DNA of 64,000 nucleotides from Dyella sp. M7H15-1 (GTDB lineage Bacteria; Pseudomonadota; Gammaproteobacteria; Xanthomonadales; Rhodanobacteraceae), in assembly GCF_004114615.1 (NCBI RefSeq), contig NZ_CP035300.1, positions 3,100,001 to 3,164,000 of the forward strand. The letters run 5' to 3'. Position numbers and translations under genes: made by a program. Numbering within the stretch: the stretch's first letter is position 1; each line of letters begins with the position of its first letter. The notes under the pieces were generated by a model. It saw nothing but the letters and a program-made list of their open reading frames with translations. It was not told the DNA's origin and made no database searches. Positions 43,658 through 51,852 of this stretch are shown piece by piece.

Positions 43658-44344
43658 ATGAATGGTGGATTGAACGTTTTCGAGATCGTTGCGGGCGCAA
43701 GCTGGCCCGTGAAATTCGTGATGTTGGCGCTGATACTGTTCTCCTTCCTGTCTTGGGTAATCATCATCCGCAAGTATTCGCAGCTCAAGGCGGCAATGGA
43801 AAATGCCGAGTCCTTCGAAGAACGCTTCTGGTCCGGTGCGGACCTGGCTCAGTTGTTCCGCGAGGTGAGCAATAACGGCAATGACAACGGCGGCATGGAG
43901 AACATCTTTGAATCGGGCTTTCGCGAATTCGTGCGCCAGCGCCAGCGTCGCGTCAGCGACATGCGCACGGTGATCGAAGGCTCCGAGCGTGCGATGCGTG
44001 TGGCGGGCACCAAGGAAATCGGCTTGCTGGAACGGAATCTGGAATTCCTCGCCAACGTCGGCTCGATCAGTCCTTATGTCGGCCTGTTCGGTACGGTGTG
44101 GGGCATCATGGGCGCCTTCCAGGGCCTGGGCGAAATGAAGGACGTCACTATCGCGGTGGTCGCGCCGCACATCTCTGAAGCACTAATCGCCACCGCGATG
44201 GGGCTGTTCGCGGCTATCCCAGCCGTGTGGGCCTACAACCGCTATGCCAACAAGGTGGAGCGTGTCGCTTCGCATTACGAGGTGTTCCAGGAAGAATTTT
44301 CCTCCGTGCTGCAGCGGCAGCTCCAGGTCGACGACACGAACTGA
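43658..44344 (+). CDS. tolQ: Tol-Pal motor protein TolQ
   Basis: 228 residues, inner-membrane proton channel subunit of the TolQR motor. TM1 is near the N-terminus (FVMLALILFSFLSWVIIIRKY). The conserved pair TM2-TM3 is ERNLEFLANVGSISPYVGLFGTVWGIMGAFQGL and ISEALIATAMGLFAAIPAVWAYNRY. I take the ATG at 43658; a GTG at 43640 would add six residues (MEYPQA), and the ribosome-binding site does not decide. Followed by tolR after a 37-bp gap that contains a repeat fragment. Confidence 0.95.
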   Translation: MNGGLNVFEIVAGASWPVKFVMLALILFSFLSWVIIIRKYSQLKAAMENAESFEERFWSGADLAQLFREVSNNGNDNGGMENIFESGFREFVRQRQRRVSDMRTVIEGSERAMRVAGTKEIGLLERNLEFLANVGSISPYVGLFGTVWGIMGAFQGLGEMKDVTIAVVAPHISEALIATAMGLFAAIPAVWAYNRYANKVERVASHYEVFQEEFSSVLQRQLQVDDTN

Positions 44345-44357
44345 GCCGGTGACGCCC

Positions 44358-44381
44358 ACGTAGAATGGAACAGAGCATCCC

Positions 44382-44382
<1 letters not shown>
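44358..44382. repeat. half-copy of the 90-bp palindrome before tolR
   Basis: CGTAGAATGGAACAGAGCATCCC ends at the tolR ATG and resembles one arm of the palindrome at 6602 (CGTGGAATAGATCAGAGCATCCC), differing at a few positions and one gap. It occupies the tolR ribosome-binding region, so tolR translation may rely on the degenerate element sequence. The relation is by eye over about 22 bp. Confidence 0.5.
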
Positions 44383-44828
<446 letters not shown>

Positions 44829-44830
44829 CA

Positions 44831-44993
44831 AGAGTCTGCTTTCATGCTCCAAGCGCCTCGCATTGCCCCTGAGCGATTGCCAGGTGGTAGGGCGCAGCGC
44901 AGCGCTTGACTGGCTGTCAAGTCAAGTCACGCGCTGCCGCATGGCAACCGCTCAGGGGCAATGCGGGGCGCTTGGAGCATGAAAGAAGACTCT
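44831..44993. repeat. 52-bp-arm inverted repeat spanning tolA start
   Basis: Arms 44831-44882 and 44942-44993 are reverse-complementary with about three mismatches (AGAGTCT.CTTTCATGC, TCCAAGCGCC.CGCATTGCC, CCTGAGCG.TTGCCA). The 59-bp centre has more short palindromic runs. The right arm includes the tolA start codon and its GGAG. In the mRNA the start region would be locked in a very strong hairpin. Confidence 0.9.
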
Positions 44994-45923
44994 AAAGGGA
45001 CTCCGCTGGCGGTCGTGCTCTCGGCTGTCCTGCATCTGGGCATTGTCGCGTTCTTGTTTCTGGCGATGCTGCCGTGCACGAGCTACGAGAAATTCCTCAG
45101 CGCGCTGGGGCTACCCAATCCCATCTCTTGCACACCGCCACCTTTGCAACTGACGGGGCCGGTGATTGAGGCGACCCTGATCGGCAATACGGGCGCGCCG
45201 CCACCCAAGGCGGAGAAGATCAAGCCGATTCCCAACACCGTGCCACCGCCACCGTCGGTACCGCCGCCGCCCCCGCCGCCACAGGTGCAGCCGCCACCGA
45301 AACCCAGTCAGTTGCCACCGCCGCCGAAAAACCCGAATACGGTAGATCAGGAGCGCGTGATGCAGGACGCGCTGCAAAAGGCTGAGGACGCCAAGAAGGT
45401 GCAGGAAGAAAAGGAGCGGCAACGTCAATCCGAACTGGATGCGCAGGCGGCCAAGCGCAAGGCGGAGCAGCAAAAAGTCGATGAGCTGTTCAAGCAGCTC
45501 AATGATGCTTCTGCGCAGACGCAAAAGGCCGACACCAAGGCCAAGCAGGCCAAGCAACAGCTTGCAGACCTTAAAAACGCCCAGGACAACGGCCAGGCTA
45601 ACCTGCCTAACGCTCCGCAGCGCCAGAGCGGCAACAACGCCGCAAACAGCGACCTGATGTCGCAATACGCGGCGGCTATTCAGAACGCCGTCACACAGAA
45701 CTGGACCCGGCCGGATAACATGCCCAGCGTTCCATGCACGGTTCATATCGTGCAGTTGCCTGGTGGTAACGTCATGAGCGCAAAGGTTGTCGGCAATTGC
45801 CCCTATGATGACGCCGGCAGGCGATCGGTCGAAAATGCCGTGTTGCGTGCGCAGCCGCTGCCCTACAAGGGCTTCGAAAGCGTGTTCCAGCGCGAGATCG
45901 ATTTCACCTTCACACCGCAGTGA
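44979..45923 (+). CDS. tolA: Tol-Pal periplasmic linker TolA
   Basis: 314 residues. Short cytoplasmic start (MKEDSKGTPLA), one TM helix (VVLSAVLHLGIVAFLFLAML), a Pro-rich stretch (PPPPPQVQPPPKPSQLPPPP), a long Ala/Lys/Gln helix (domain II, about 115-230), and a C-terminal TolA III domain with NWTRPDNMPSVPCTVHIVQLPGG. Connects the TolQR motor to TolB/Pal. The ATG at 44979 is preferred; the alternative at 44961 adds MRGAWS, encoded by the inverted repeat. Overlaps the tolB start. Confidence 0.93.
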   Translation: MKEDSKGTPLAVVLSAVLHLGIVAFLFLAMLPCTSYEKFLSALGLPNPISCTPPPLQLTGPVIEATLIGNTGAPPPKAEKIKPIPNTVPPPPSVPPPPPPPQVQPPPKPSQLPPPPKNPNTVDQERVMQDALQKAEDAKKVQEEKERQRQSELDAQAAKRKAEQQKVDELFKQLNDASAQTQKADTKAKQAKQQLADLKNAQDNGQANLPNAPQRQSGNNAANSDLMSQYAAAIQNAVTQNWTRPDNMPSVPCTVHIVQLPGGNVMSAKVVGNCPYDDAGRRSVENAVLRAQPLPYKGFESVFQREIDFTFTPQ

Positions 45924-47254
45924 GCAAGCCTATGCGCAGATCCGCTCGATCGCTACTTACCCTTATCCTGCTGTTGATCGCAGGCTTGGTCGCCGGTCCC
46001 GCCGCGGCGCAATCGTTGAATGTGCAGATCGTCGGCGGCGTGAAAACCGCCACGCCGATCGCGGTAGTACCGTTCGCGCAGCAGGGTGGCTCGCCATTGC
46101 CAACCGATGTTGCCGACGTGATCCGCAACGACCTCAACCGCTGCGGCAAATTCCGCTCGCTGGCCGTCAGCGAGATCGTCGAACAGCCCAGCCAGGGTTC
46201 GGACATCAAGTTCGCCACCTGGCGCCTACTCAAGCAGGACTACATCGTGATCGGCCGTATCAAGGATGCCGGCAACGGCATGGTTTCCATTGAATACGAA
46301 CTGTGGGATGTGAACCGCCAGCAGCGTCTGCTGGGTGCGGCCATGCCGCCTGCCTCGGTCAGCGATCTGCGCAGCGTGGCGCACCAGATCGCCGATGCGA
46401 TCTTCCAGCAGATCACTGGCATCCCGGGTGCGTTCTGGACTCGCATCGCCTACATCACCTCGGTCGGCACTGGCGCCAACCAGACTTATTCGCTGATCGT
46501 GGCCGATTCGGACGGCTACAACCCGCAGGTGGTGGCGCGTTCGCATGAAGCACTGCTGTCTCCGAAGTGGTCGCCGGATGGCAGCCGCATTGCCTATGTG
46601 TCGTTCGAGAGTGGCAACTCCGCCATCTACATCCAGAACATTTCGACGGGTGCGCGGCAGCTTATTTCTGGTCGTGGCAAGGGCATCAACAGTGCGCCGG
46701 CCTGGTCGCCGGACGGTAGCAAGCTGGCCTTGTCGTTGTCTTACACCGGTAATCCGGAGATCTACGTGATGAATCTGGGTTCCCGCCAGGAAACTCGTCT
46801 CACGCGCAGCCTTGCGATCAATACCGAGCCGGTCTGGTCGCCGGATGGCCAGAGTATCTACTTCACCTCCGACCGTTCGGGCCGTCCGCAGATCTATCAG
46901 GTGTCGGCCGGCGGCGGCACGCCAACGCGCGTCACCTTCCAGGGTCAACAGAATCTGGATGCGGCGATCAGCTACGACGGCAAGCAGATGGCCATGGTGC
47001 AGGCCAGCGGGAACGTGTATCGTATCGCCATCGTGGACCAGAGTCTCGGTGGGCAGATGCGCTACATCTCGCCCGGTCCGATCGACGAATCGCCAAGCTT
47101 TGCACCTAACGCCAGCATGCTGATCTATGCGGCCACCGATGGAGCACGGGACGTGCTGTATGCCGTTTCGGATGACGGTATGGTGAGGCAGCGGCTGATG
47201 TTGGCCGATGGTGATGTTCGTCAGCCAGCTTGGGGACCCTACCGTAAAAATTGA
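45920..47254 (+). CDS. tolB: Tol-Pal periplasmic protein TolB
   Basis: 444 residues. A signal peptide (LLTLILLLIAGLVAGPAAAQS) precedes the N-terminal domain (LNVQIVGGVKTATPIAVVPFAQQG). A C-terminal six-bladed beta-propeller has repeated WSPDGS motifs (LLSPKWSPDGSRIAYVSFE, APAWSPDGSKLALSL, EPVWSPDGQSIYFTSDRSG). Binds Pal at the outer membrane. Either the GTG at 45920, overlapping the tolA stop, or the ATG at 45932 may start it. Confidence 0.96.
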   Translation: MSKPMRRSARSLLTLILLLIAGLVAGPAAAQSLNVQIVGGVKTATPIAVVPFAQQGGSPLPTDVADVIRNDLNRCGKFRSLAVSEIVEQPSQGSDIKFATWRLLKQDYIVIGRIKDAGNGMVSIEYELWDVNRQQRLLGAAMPPASVSDLRSVAHQIADAIFQQITGIPGAFWTRIAYITSVGTGANQTYSLIVADSDGYNPQVVARSHEALLSPKWSPDGSRIAYVSFESGNSAIYIQNISTGARQLISGRGKGINSAPAWSPDGSKLALSLSYTGNPEIYVMNLGSRQETRLTRSLAINTEPVWSPDGQSIYFTSDRSGRPQIYQVSAGGGTPTRVTFQGQQNLDAAISYDGKQMAMVQASGNVYRIAIVDQSLGGQMRYISPGPIDESPSFAPNASMLIYAATDGARDVLYAVSDDGMVRQRLMLADGDVRQPAWGPYRKN

Positions 47255-47260
47255 ATCCAA

Positions 47261-47291
47261 CCCAACCGCCACCCTTGGGGTAGCGGTTGGG
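47261..47291. terminator. hairpin after tolB
   Basis: CCCAACCGC and GCGGTTGGG form a 9-bp perfect stem six bases after the tolB stop, loop 13 nt. There is no T tract, so it may be a pause, an RNA-stability element or a weak terminator; pal starts 213 bp downstream. Confidence 0.5.
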
Positions 47292-47503
47292 TGTCCTGAG
47301 AAGGGCCCCGGGGCGCAGTGATGTGTTTCGGCCAAAGGTGGTCGTGGCGCTTTGCCTCGCCCCAAAGCGGTCTTAAGCAGTACAATGCGTAGCCGCAAAT
47401 TGAAGGTGTAAGAAAAATAAATAAAACAGCCGGTTCACGGCGATGGCTGTCCCGTAATCGTCATTGACTGTCGGAAATCAAACCCGTTTGAAGGAACGTC
47501 ACC

Positions 47504-48013
47504 ATGAATAAGACCGTTCGTATCGCTCTGGTCGCCCTGCTTTGCGTTGGCGCGGCGGCCTGTTCCAAGAAGCAGGAAGTCAAACCGCAGCAGGAAGCCC
47601 CACAGGTTGCTCAGGAGCAGGCTGCTCCGCAGGGCGCCGGTAAGTACACCCCGGCTGATCTCAACACCGATGCTTGCCTGCGTCAGCGCGTTGTCTATTT
47701 CGATTTCGACAAGGACGAAGTGAAACCGGAGTTCCAGCAGATCATGCAATGCCATGCCAAGTACCTGCAGGATCGCCCGACCTCGCAGATGCGTCTGGAA
47801 GGCAATACCGACGAGCGCGGTACGCGAGAATACAATCTTGGCCTTGGCGAGCGCCGTGGTAACGCCGTGTCCAGCGCCCTGCAGGCCAACGGTGGTTCGG
47901 CCAGCCAGGTCAGTGTGATCAGCTACGGTAAAGAAAAGCCGGTGTGCCGCGAGCATAACGAGGATTGCTGGAGCAAGAATCGTCGTGTCGAGATCATTTA
48001 CACGGCTGAGTAA
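47504..48013 (+). CDS. pal: peptidoglycan-associated lipoprotein Pal
   Basis: 169 residues. Lipoprotein signal with the lipobox VGAAAC at residues 15-20 (MNKTVRIALVALLCVGAAAC). An unstructured Gln-rich linker follows, then an OmpA-like domain (VVYFDFDKDEVKPEFQQIM, RLEGNTDERGTREYNLGLGERRGNAV), the peptidoglycan-binding core. Anchored in the outer membrane, binds TolB. AAGGAACG ribosome-binding site before the ATG at 47504. Last base shared with the cpoB ATG. Confidence 0.97.
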   Translation: MNKTVRIALVALLCVGAAACSKKQEVKPQQEAPQVAQEQAAPQGAGKYTPADLNTDACLRQRVVYFDFDKDEVKPEFQQIMQCHAKYLQDRPTSQMRLEGNTDERGTREYNLGLGERRGNAVSSALQANGGSASQVSVISYGKEKPVCREHNEDCWSKNRRVEIIYTAE

Positions 48014-48864
48014 TGGCATTTCGGCTGGCTAATTGTTTTGCGGCCAGTCTCGGCATGGCGGGCGCCTTGGCGTCCGCCATGCTGTTTATAGCCCCTGCAC
48101 AGGCTCAGGATTCGTCTCCAATGAGTCTGGCCGACCGCGTTGCCCGGCTCGAACAGCAACAGCAACAGCAAAATCAAGATAAGAGTCGAGGCAATACGCT
48201 CAATCAGCTCCAGCAAATGCAGTCGCAGATGCGGGATATGCAGGGCCAGATCGAAGAGCTGCAGCATCAGCTTCAACAGTTGCAGGACCAGGACAAGGCT
48301 CAATACACCGACCTGGACAGCCGCATCGGACGTCTGGAGAAAGGTGGTGTCAACCCGGCTGTCGCATCCAGCAGCAATGGTCCGGCGCCAGCCACACCAA
48401 CCTCGACCACTACCGCACCACCAACGCCTGCTGCATCGTCCGTACCATTGATGCCTGCGAAATCGGCGGCACAAAAGTCGGCGGCGCTCAGTGCTTATAA
48501 CACTGCTTTCAAATCCTTGAAGGCAGGTGATTACGTCTCTTCATCGCGCGGATTTCGGGAGTTCATCCAGAAATACCCGAGCGATGCGTTGACGCCGAAT
48601 GCCTTTTACTGGCTCGGCGAATCGTATTACGCCACGACCAACTATCAGGTCGCGGTGGAAGCTTTCAAGCACCTGCTGAGCCAGTATCCGCAAAGCGACA
48701 AGGCGCCGGACGCCACGCTCAAGCTCGGTTACAGCCAGCTTGAAATGAAGCAGACCGATGCAGGCGCCGCTACGCTGAAATCGGTCGTGGCCAAGTATCC
48801 TAATTCCAATGCGGCGAAGCTGGCCCAGGAACGGCTGCGCAGGCTTTCGCAGCCATCGCGCTGA
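48013..48864 (+). CDS. cpoB: cell division coordinator CpoB (YbgF)
   Basis: 283 residues. Signal peptide (GMAGALASAMLFIAPAQAQ), then a Gln-rich N-terminal coiled coil (RVARLEQQQQQQNQDKSRG ... LQQMQSQMRDMQGQIEELQ) that trimerises in the family. A Thr/Pro-rich linker and C-terminal TPR repeats (FYWLGESYYATTNYQVAVEAF, APDATLKLGYSQLEMKQTDAGAATL) follow. Periplasmic protein that coordinates peptidoglycan synthesis with outer-membrane constriction. Overlaps pal by one base. Confidence 0.94.
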   Translation: MAFRLANCFAASLGMAGALASAMLFIAPAQAQDSSPMSLADRVARLEQQQQQQNQDKSRGNTLNQLQQMQSQMRDMQGQIEELQHQLQQLQDQDKAQYTDLDSRIGRLEKGGVNPAVASSSNGPAPATPTSTTTAPPTPAASSVPLMPAKSAAQKSAALSAYNTAFKSLKAGDYVSSSRGFREFIQKYPSDALTPNAFYWLGESYYATTNYQVAVEAFKHLLSQYPQSDKAPDATLKLGYSQLEMKQTDAGAATLKSVVAKYPNSNAAKLAQERLRRLSQPSR

Positions 48865-48876
48865 GACTGTGGGGGC

Positions 48877-49572
48877 GTGAGTGTGACCAGTCAGGCAAAC
48901 GTGGACACCACCACGTCGGCTTCGTCGACCGCCGATCGTTTGCGCATCACCGAGATCTTTCATTCGATCCAGGGTGAAGCGGATGCGATCGGCTGGCGCA
49001 CGGTGTTCGTGCGTCTGACCGGCTGCCCGCTGCGTTGTGTTTGGTGCGATACCGAGTATTCCTTCTACGGCGGCCATTGGCGCGATATCGACGACATCCT
49101 TGCTGAAGTGGCATCGCATGGCGCACAGCATGTCTGTGTGACCGGTGGCGAGCCGCTGGCGCAGAAGCGCTGCCTGGTCTTGTTGGAGAAGCTGTGCGAT
49201 GCCGGTTACGAGGTGTCGCTGGAGACATCCGGCGCCATCGATGTTTCCACGGTCGATCCACGCGTGCGTAAGGTAATGGACTTGAAGGCGCCGGATTCCG
49301 GCGAGAGCAAGCGCAACCTGTGGTCCAATCTGAAGCATCTGCTTGCGCATGATCAGGTCAAGATCGTGGTCGCCAGCCGCGCCGATTACGAATGGGCGCG
49401 TGATGCGGTGGCGGAACATGCGATCGATCGACGCTGCATGGTGCTGTTTTCGCCTGTGCATGGTGCGGTCGAGCCGCGTGCGCTGGCGGAGTGGATCATC
49501 GAGGATAAATTGCCGGTGCGTTTTCAATTGCAGTTGCACAAGCTGCTATGGAACGATGCGTCGGGGCATTGA
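48877..49572 (+). CDS. queE: 7-carboxy-7-deazaguanine synthase
   Basis: 231 residues, radical-SAM enzyme of queuosine synthesis. LRITEIFHSIQGEADAIGWRTVFVRLTGCPLRCVWCDTEYSFYGG holds the CX3CX2C iron-sulfur motif of QueE (C-PLR-C-VW-C). VCVTGGEPLAQKRC and LETSGAID follow. The GTG at 48877 is the open-frame start; another GTG lies two codons later. It is the usual gene after cpoB. No queC is directly downstream, unlike in many relatives. Confidence 0.93.
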   Translation: MSVTSQANVDTTTSASSTADRLRITEIFHSIQGEADAIGWRTVFVRLTGCPLRCVWCDTEYSFYGGHWRDIDDILAEVASHGAQHVCVTGGEPLAQKRCLVLLEKLCDAGYEVSLETSGAIDVSTVDPRVRKVMDLKAPDSGESKRNLWSNLKHLLAHDQVKIVVASRADYEWARDAVAEHAIDRRCMVLFSPVHGAVEPRALAEWIIEDKLPVRFQLQLHKLLWNDASGH

Positions 49573-49678
49573 GTAATCACATGGACTTGCTCTCGCTCAT
49601 CCATCGACGGTGGACAGTTTTACTCTTCTCCGCTGGCCCGTGAGGCCTTACCGGAGCGGGGCGAGTCCATGTGATTAC
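49573..49678. repeat. 106-bp element with ~15-bp inverted ends
   Basis: GTAATCACATGGACT at 49573 is mirrored exactly by AGTCCATGTGATTAC at 49664-49678. The middle shows no gene. It starts directly at the queE stop, and its right end touches the ybeD leader. The short terminal inverted repeats suggest a non-autonomous mobile fragment or a stable transcript hairpin. Confidence 0.75.
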
Positions 49679-49709
49679 GCTTAGTTATCGAGCCGAAGGG
49701 AGGCTTCCC

Positions 49710-50000
49710 ATGAAAGACCTGGATCAGATCAAGGCACAACAGGAAGGCCAAGGTTTCCAGTTTCCCGGCGAGTTCGAAATCACTGCGATGGGCAATGCCA
49801 GCGCGGATTTGAAAGCCCGCGTGTCGCAGATTCTCGAAGGCATCGGCCTGCACGTGCTGCACGAAACCGTGAGGCACAAGCATTCACGCGAAGGTAACTT
49901 TCTCTCGGTCACTGTCAGTTTTCGCTGCGACACGCGCGAGCAGTACGACCTGGCGCATAGCGCGTTGCGTGCCGACTCGGACATTCGTTTCACGTTGTGA
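49710..50000 (+). CDS. ybeD: YbeD/DUF493-family protein
   Basis: 96 residues, small ferredoxin-like alpha/beta domain (FPGEFEITAMGNASADLKARVSQILE, HSREGNFLSVTVSFRCDTREQYDLAHSALRA). Usual neighbour of lipB. Function not established; an allosteric or regulatory role is often suggested. ATG at 49710 follows GGGAGG by 6 nt, which decides this start over upstream ones. Confidence 0.92.
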   Translation: MKDLDQIKAQQEGQGFQFPGEFEITAMGNASADLKARVSQILEGIGLHVLHETVRHKHSREGNFLSVTVSFRCDTREQYDLAHSALRADSDIRFTL

Positions 50001-50154
50001 TGGGGAGACACGCTTTTCCCCTCTCGCCCTTTGGGGAGAGGGCAGGGTGAGGGGGCAATCGCGCGGAAAAGTAGCGGTCGGAGCGATGTCTTCCTTCACT
50101 TGCAAGTCCCTGCTCCCGGCCACAAATTGGCCTCATCCCGTGTAGGCCTGATCC

Positions 50155-50835
50155 ATGTCCCAACCGCTGAAAATCCGCCGCCTAGGTCGCCAGCCCTACG
50201 AGCCGGTCTGGCAGGCGATGAGTGTCTTCACCGACAACCGCACTGCCGCGACTGTCGATGAGCTGTGGGTACTCGAGCACGATCCCATCTTCACCCTTGG
50301 TCAGGCCGGCAAGATGGAGCACGTTCTGGCTCCCGGCGAGATTCCGGTGGTGCCGGTAGATCGTGGTGGCCAGGTAACCTACCACGGTCCTGGCCAGATC
50401 GTGGCCTACCCGCTGATCGATCTGCGTCGCGCCGGCTTGGGAGTGCGCGAGTTAGTCAGCAAGATTGAGCAAGCCATTATTGATACGCTGGCGCACTGGA
50501 ATATCGAGGCCGTACGCCGCGAGGGTGCTCCCGGCGTTTACGTGGCCGACGCCAAGGTCGCTGCCTTGGGCCTCAGGGTTCGGCGAGGCTGCAGCTTCCA
50601 TGGGCTGGCCTTCAATGTGAACATGAACCTGGAACCGTTCCATCGCATCAATCCTTGTGGCTACAAGGGTCTGGCGGTCACGCAAGTGCTAGACTTAGGC
50701 GGTCCGTCGCGGCTGTCGGACGTCGAGGATATGCTGATCGGTGAGCTTTGCCGACAGTTTGGCTTCGATATCGAACCGGCTGCTCCCCTTGTTCCCGAAC
50801 TCCCCGCTCGCGTGGCGGTCCGACCTACTTCATGA
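50155..50835 (+). CDS. lipB: lipoyl(octanoyl) transferase
   Basis: 226 residues. Transfers octanoyl from acyl carrier protein to lipoyl domains. The [23 protein letters not shown] motif and [40 protein letters not shown], with the catalytic Cys in the NPCG segment and the conserved Lys (AKVAALG), are diagnostic. Ends in a 4-bp overlap with lipA. Confidence 0.96.
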   Translation: MSQPLKIRRLGRQPYEPVWQAMSVFTDNRTAATVDELWVLEHDPIFTLGQAGKMEHVLAPGEIPVVPVDRGGQVTYHGPGQIVAYPLIDLRRAGLGVRELVSKIEQAIIDTLAHWNIEAVRREGAPGVYVADAKVAALGLRVRRGCSFHGLAFNVNMNLEPFHRINPCGYKGLAVTQVLDLGGPSRLSDVEDMLIGELCRQFGFDIEPAAPLVPELPARVAVRPTS

Positions 50836-51842
50836 GCGATACGTCAGCTTCATCCACGAAGACCATTCCGATCAGCGTCGTAAGCCATACGCCCGTTGTC
50901 GAGAAACAGTTGGGCAGTGACAAGATCGCGCTCAACCGTGCGGGCTTTGATACCAACACGCCAACGCTGCGCAAGCCTAGCTGGATTCGCGTGCGCCTGC
51001 CGCAAGGTAATGCCGTGCAGCAGTTGAAGGCACGCCTGCGTGAGAACGCGTTGGTAACGGTGTGCGAAGAAGCCTCATGCCCGAACATCCACGAATGCTT
51101 CAGCAAGGGCACCGCCACTTTCATGATCCTTGGCGAAGTGTGCACCCGGCGCTGCTCGTTCTGCGATGTGGCGCATGGCCGTCCGGCTGCGCCCGATCCG
51201 CTGGAACCGGCACGCCTGGCCGACACCATTCGCGACATGCGTCTGAAGTACGTGGTGATCACCTCGGTGGATCGCGACGATCTGCGTGATGGTGGTGCCG
51301 AACATTTTGCCGCCTGTATTCGCGCCGTGCGGCATGCCAGTCCGACCATCCGCATTGAAATCCTCACCCCGGATTTTCGCGGCAAGGGACGCATGGAACG
51401 CGCGCTGGAAGTGCTCAAGGATTTCCCGCCGGACGTGTTCAACCACAATCTTGAAACCGTGCCGCATCTGTATCGCGAAGTGCGTCCGGGCGCCGATTAC
51501 CAATGGTCACTGGATCTGCTCAAGCGCTTCAAAGCGCAGCATCCGGAGGTGCCTACCAAGTCCGGCATCATGCTGGGCCTGGGCGAAACCTTTGAGCAAG
51601 TGATCGAGACCATGCGCGACCTGCGCGCGCACGATGTCGAGATGGTCACTATCGGCCAGTACTTGCAACCCACACCACATCATCATCCGGTGGTGCGCTA
51701 CTGGACGCCTGACGAATTCGAAGCGCTGCGCGTAGCGGGCGAAAAGATGGGGTTCCATCACGTCGCCTCCGGTCCACTCGTGCGTTCTTCCTACCATGCC
51801 GACCTGCAGGCCCATGCAGCAGGCGTTACCGAGCAAGCTTGA
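50832..51842 (+). CDS. lipA: lipoyl synthase
   Basis: 336 residues, radical-SAM enzyme adding two sulfurs to the octanoyl group. The auxiliary cluster motif [12 protein letters not shown] (CX4CX5C) and the radical-SAM motif [10 protein letters not shown] (CX3CX2C) are intact. RSSYHADLQ near the C-terminus carries the auxiliary-cluster serine (RSSY). The first 60 residues are a lineage-specific leader. ATG at 50832 in the lipB stop. Confidence 0.97.
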   Translation: MSDTSASSTKTIPISVVSHTPVVEKQLGSDKIALNRAGFDTNTPTLRKPSWIRVRLPQGNAVQQLKARLRENALVTVCEEASCPNIHECFSKGTATFMILGEVCTRRCSFCDVAHGRPAAPDPLEPARLADTIRDMRLKYVVITSVDRDDLRDGGAEHFAACIRAVRHASPTIRIEILTPDFRGKGRMERALEVLKDFPPDVFNHNLETVPHLYREVRPGADYQWSLDLLKRFKAQHPEVPTKSGIMLGLGETFEQVIETMRDLRAHDVEMVTIGQYLQPTPHHHPVVRYWTPDEFEALRVAGEKMGFHHVASGPLVRSSYHADLQAHAAGVTEQA

Positions 51843-51852
51843 AGAGAACCCC

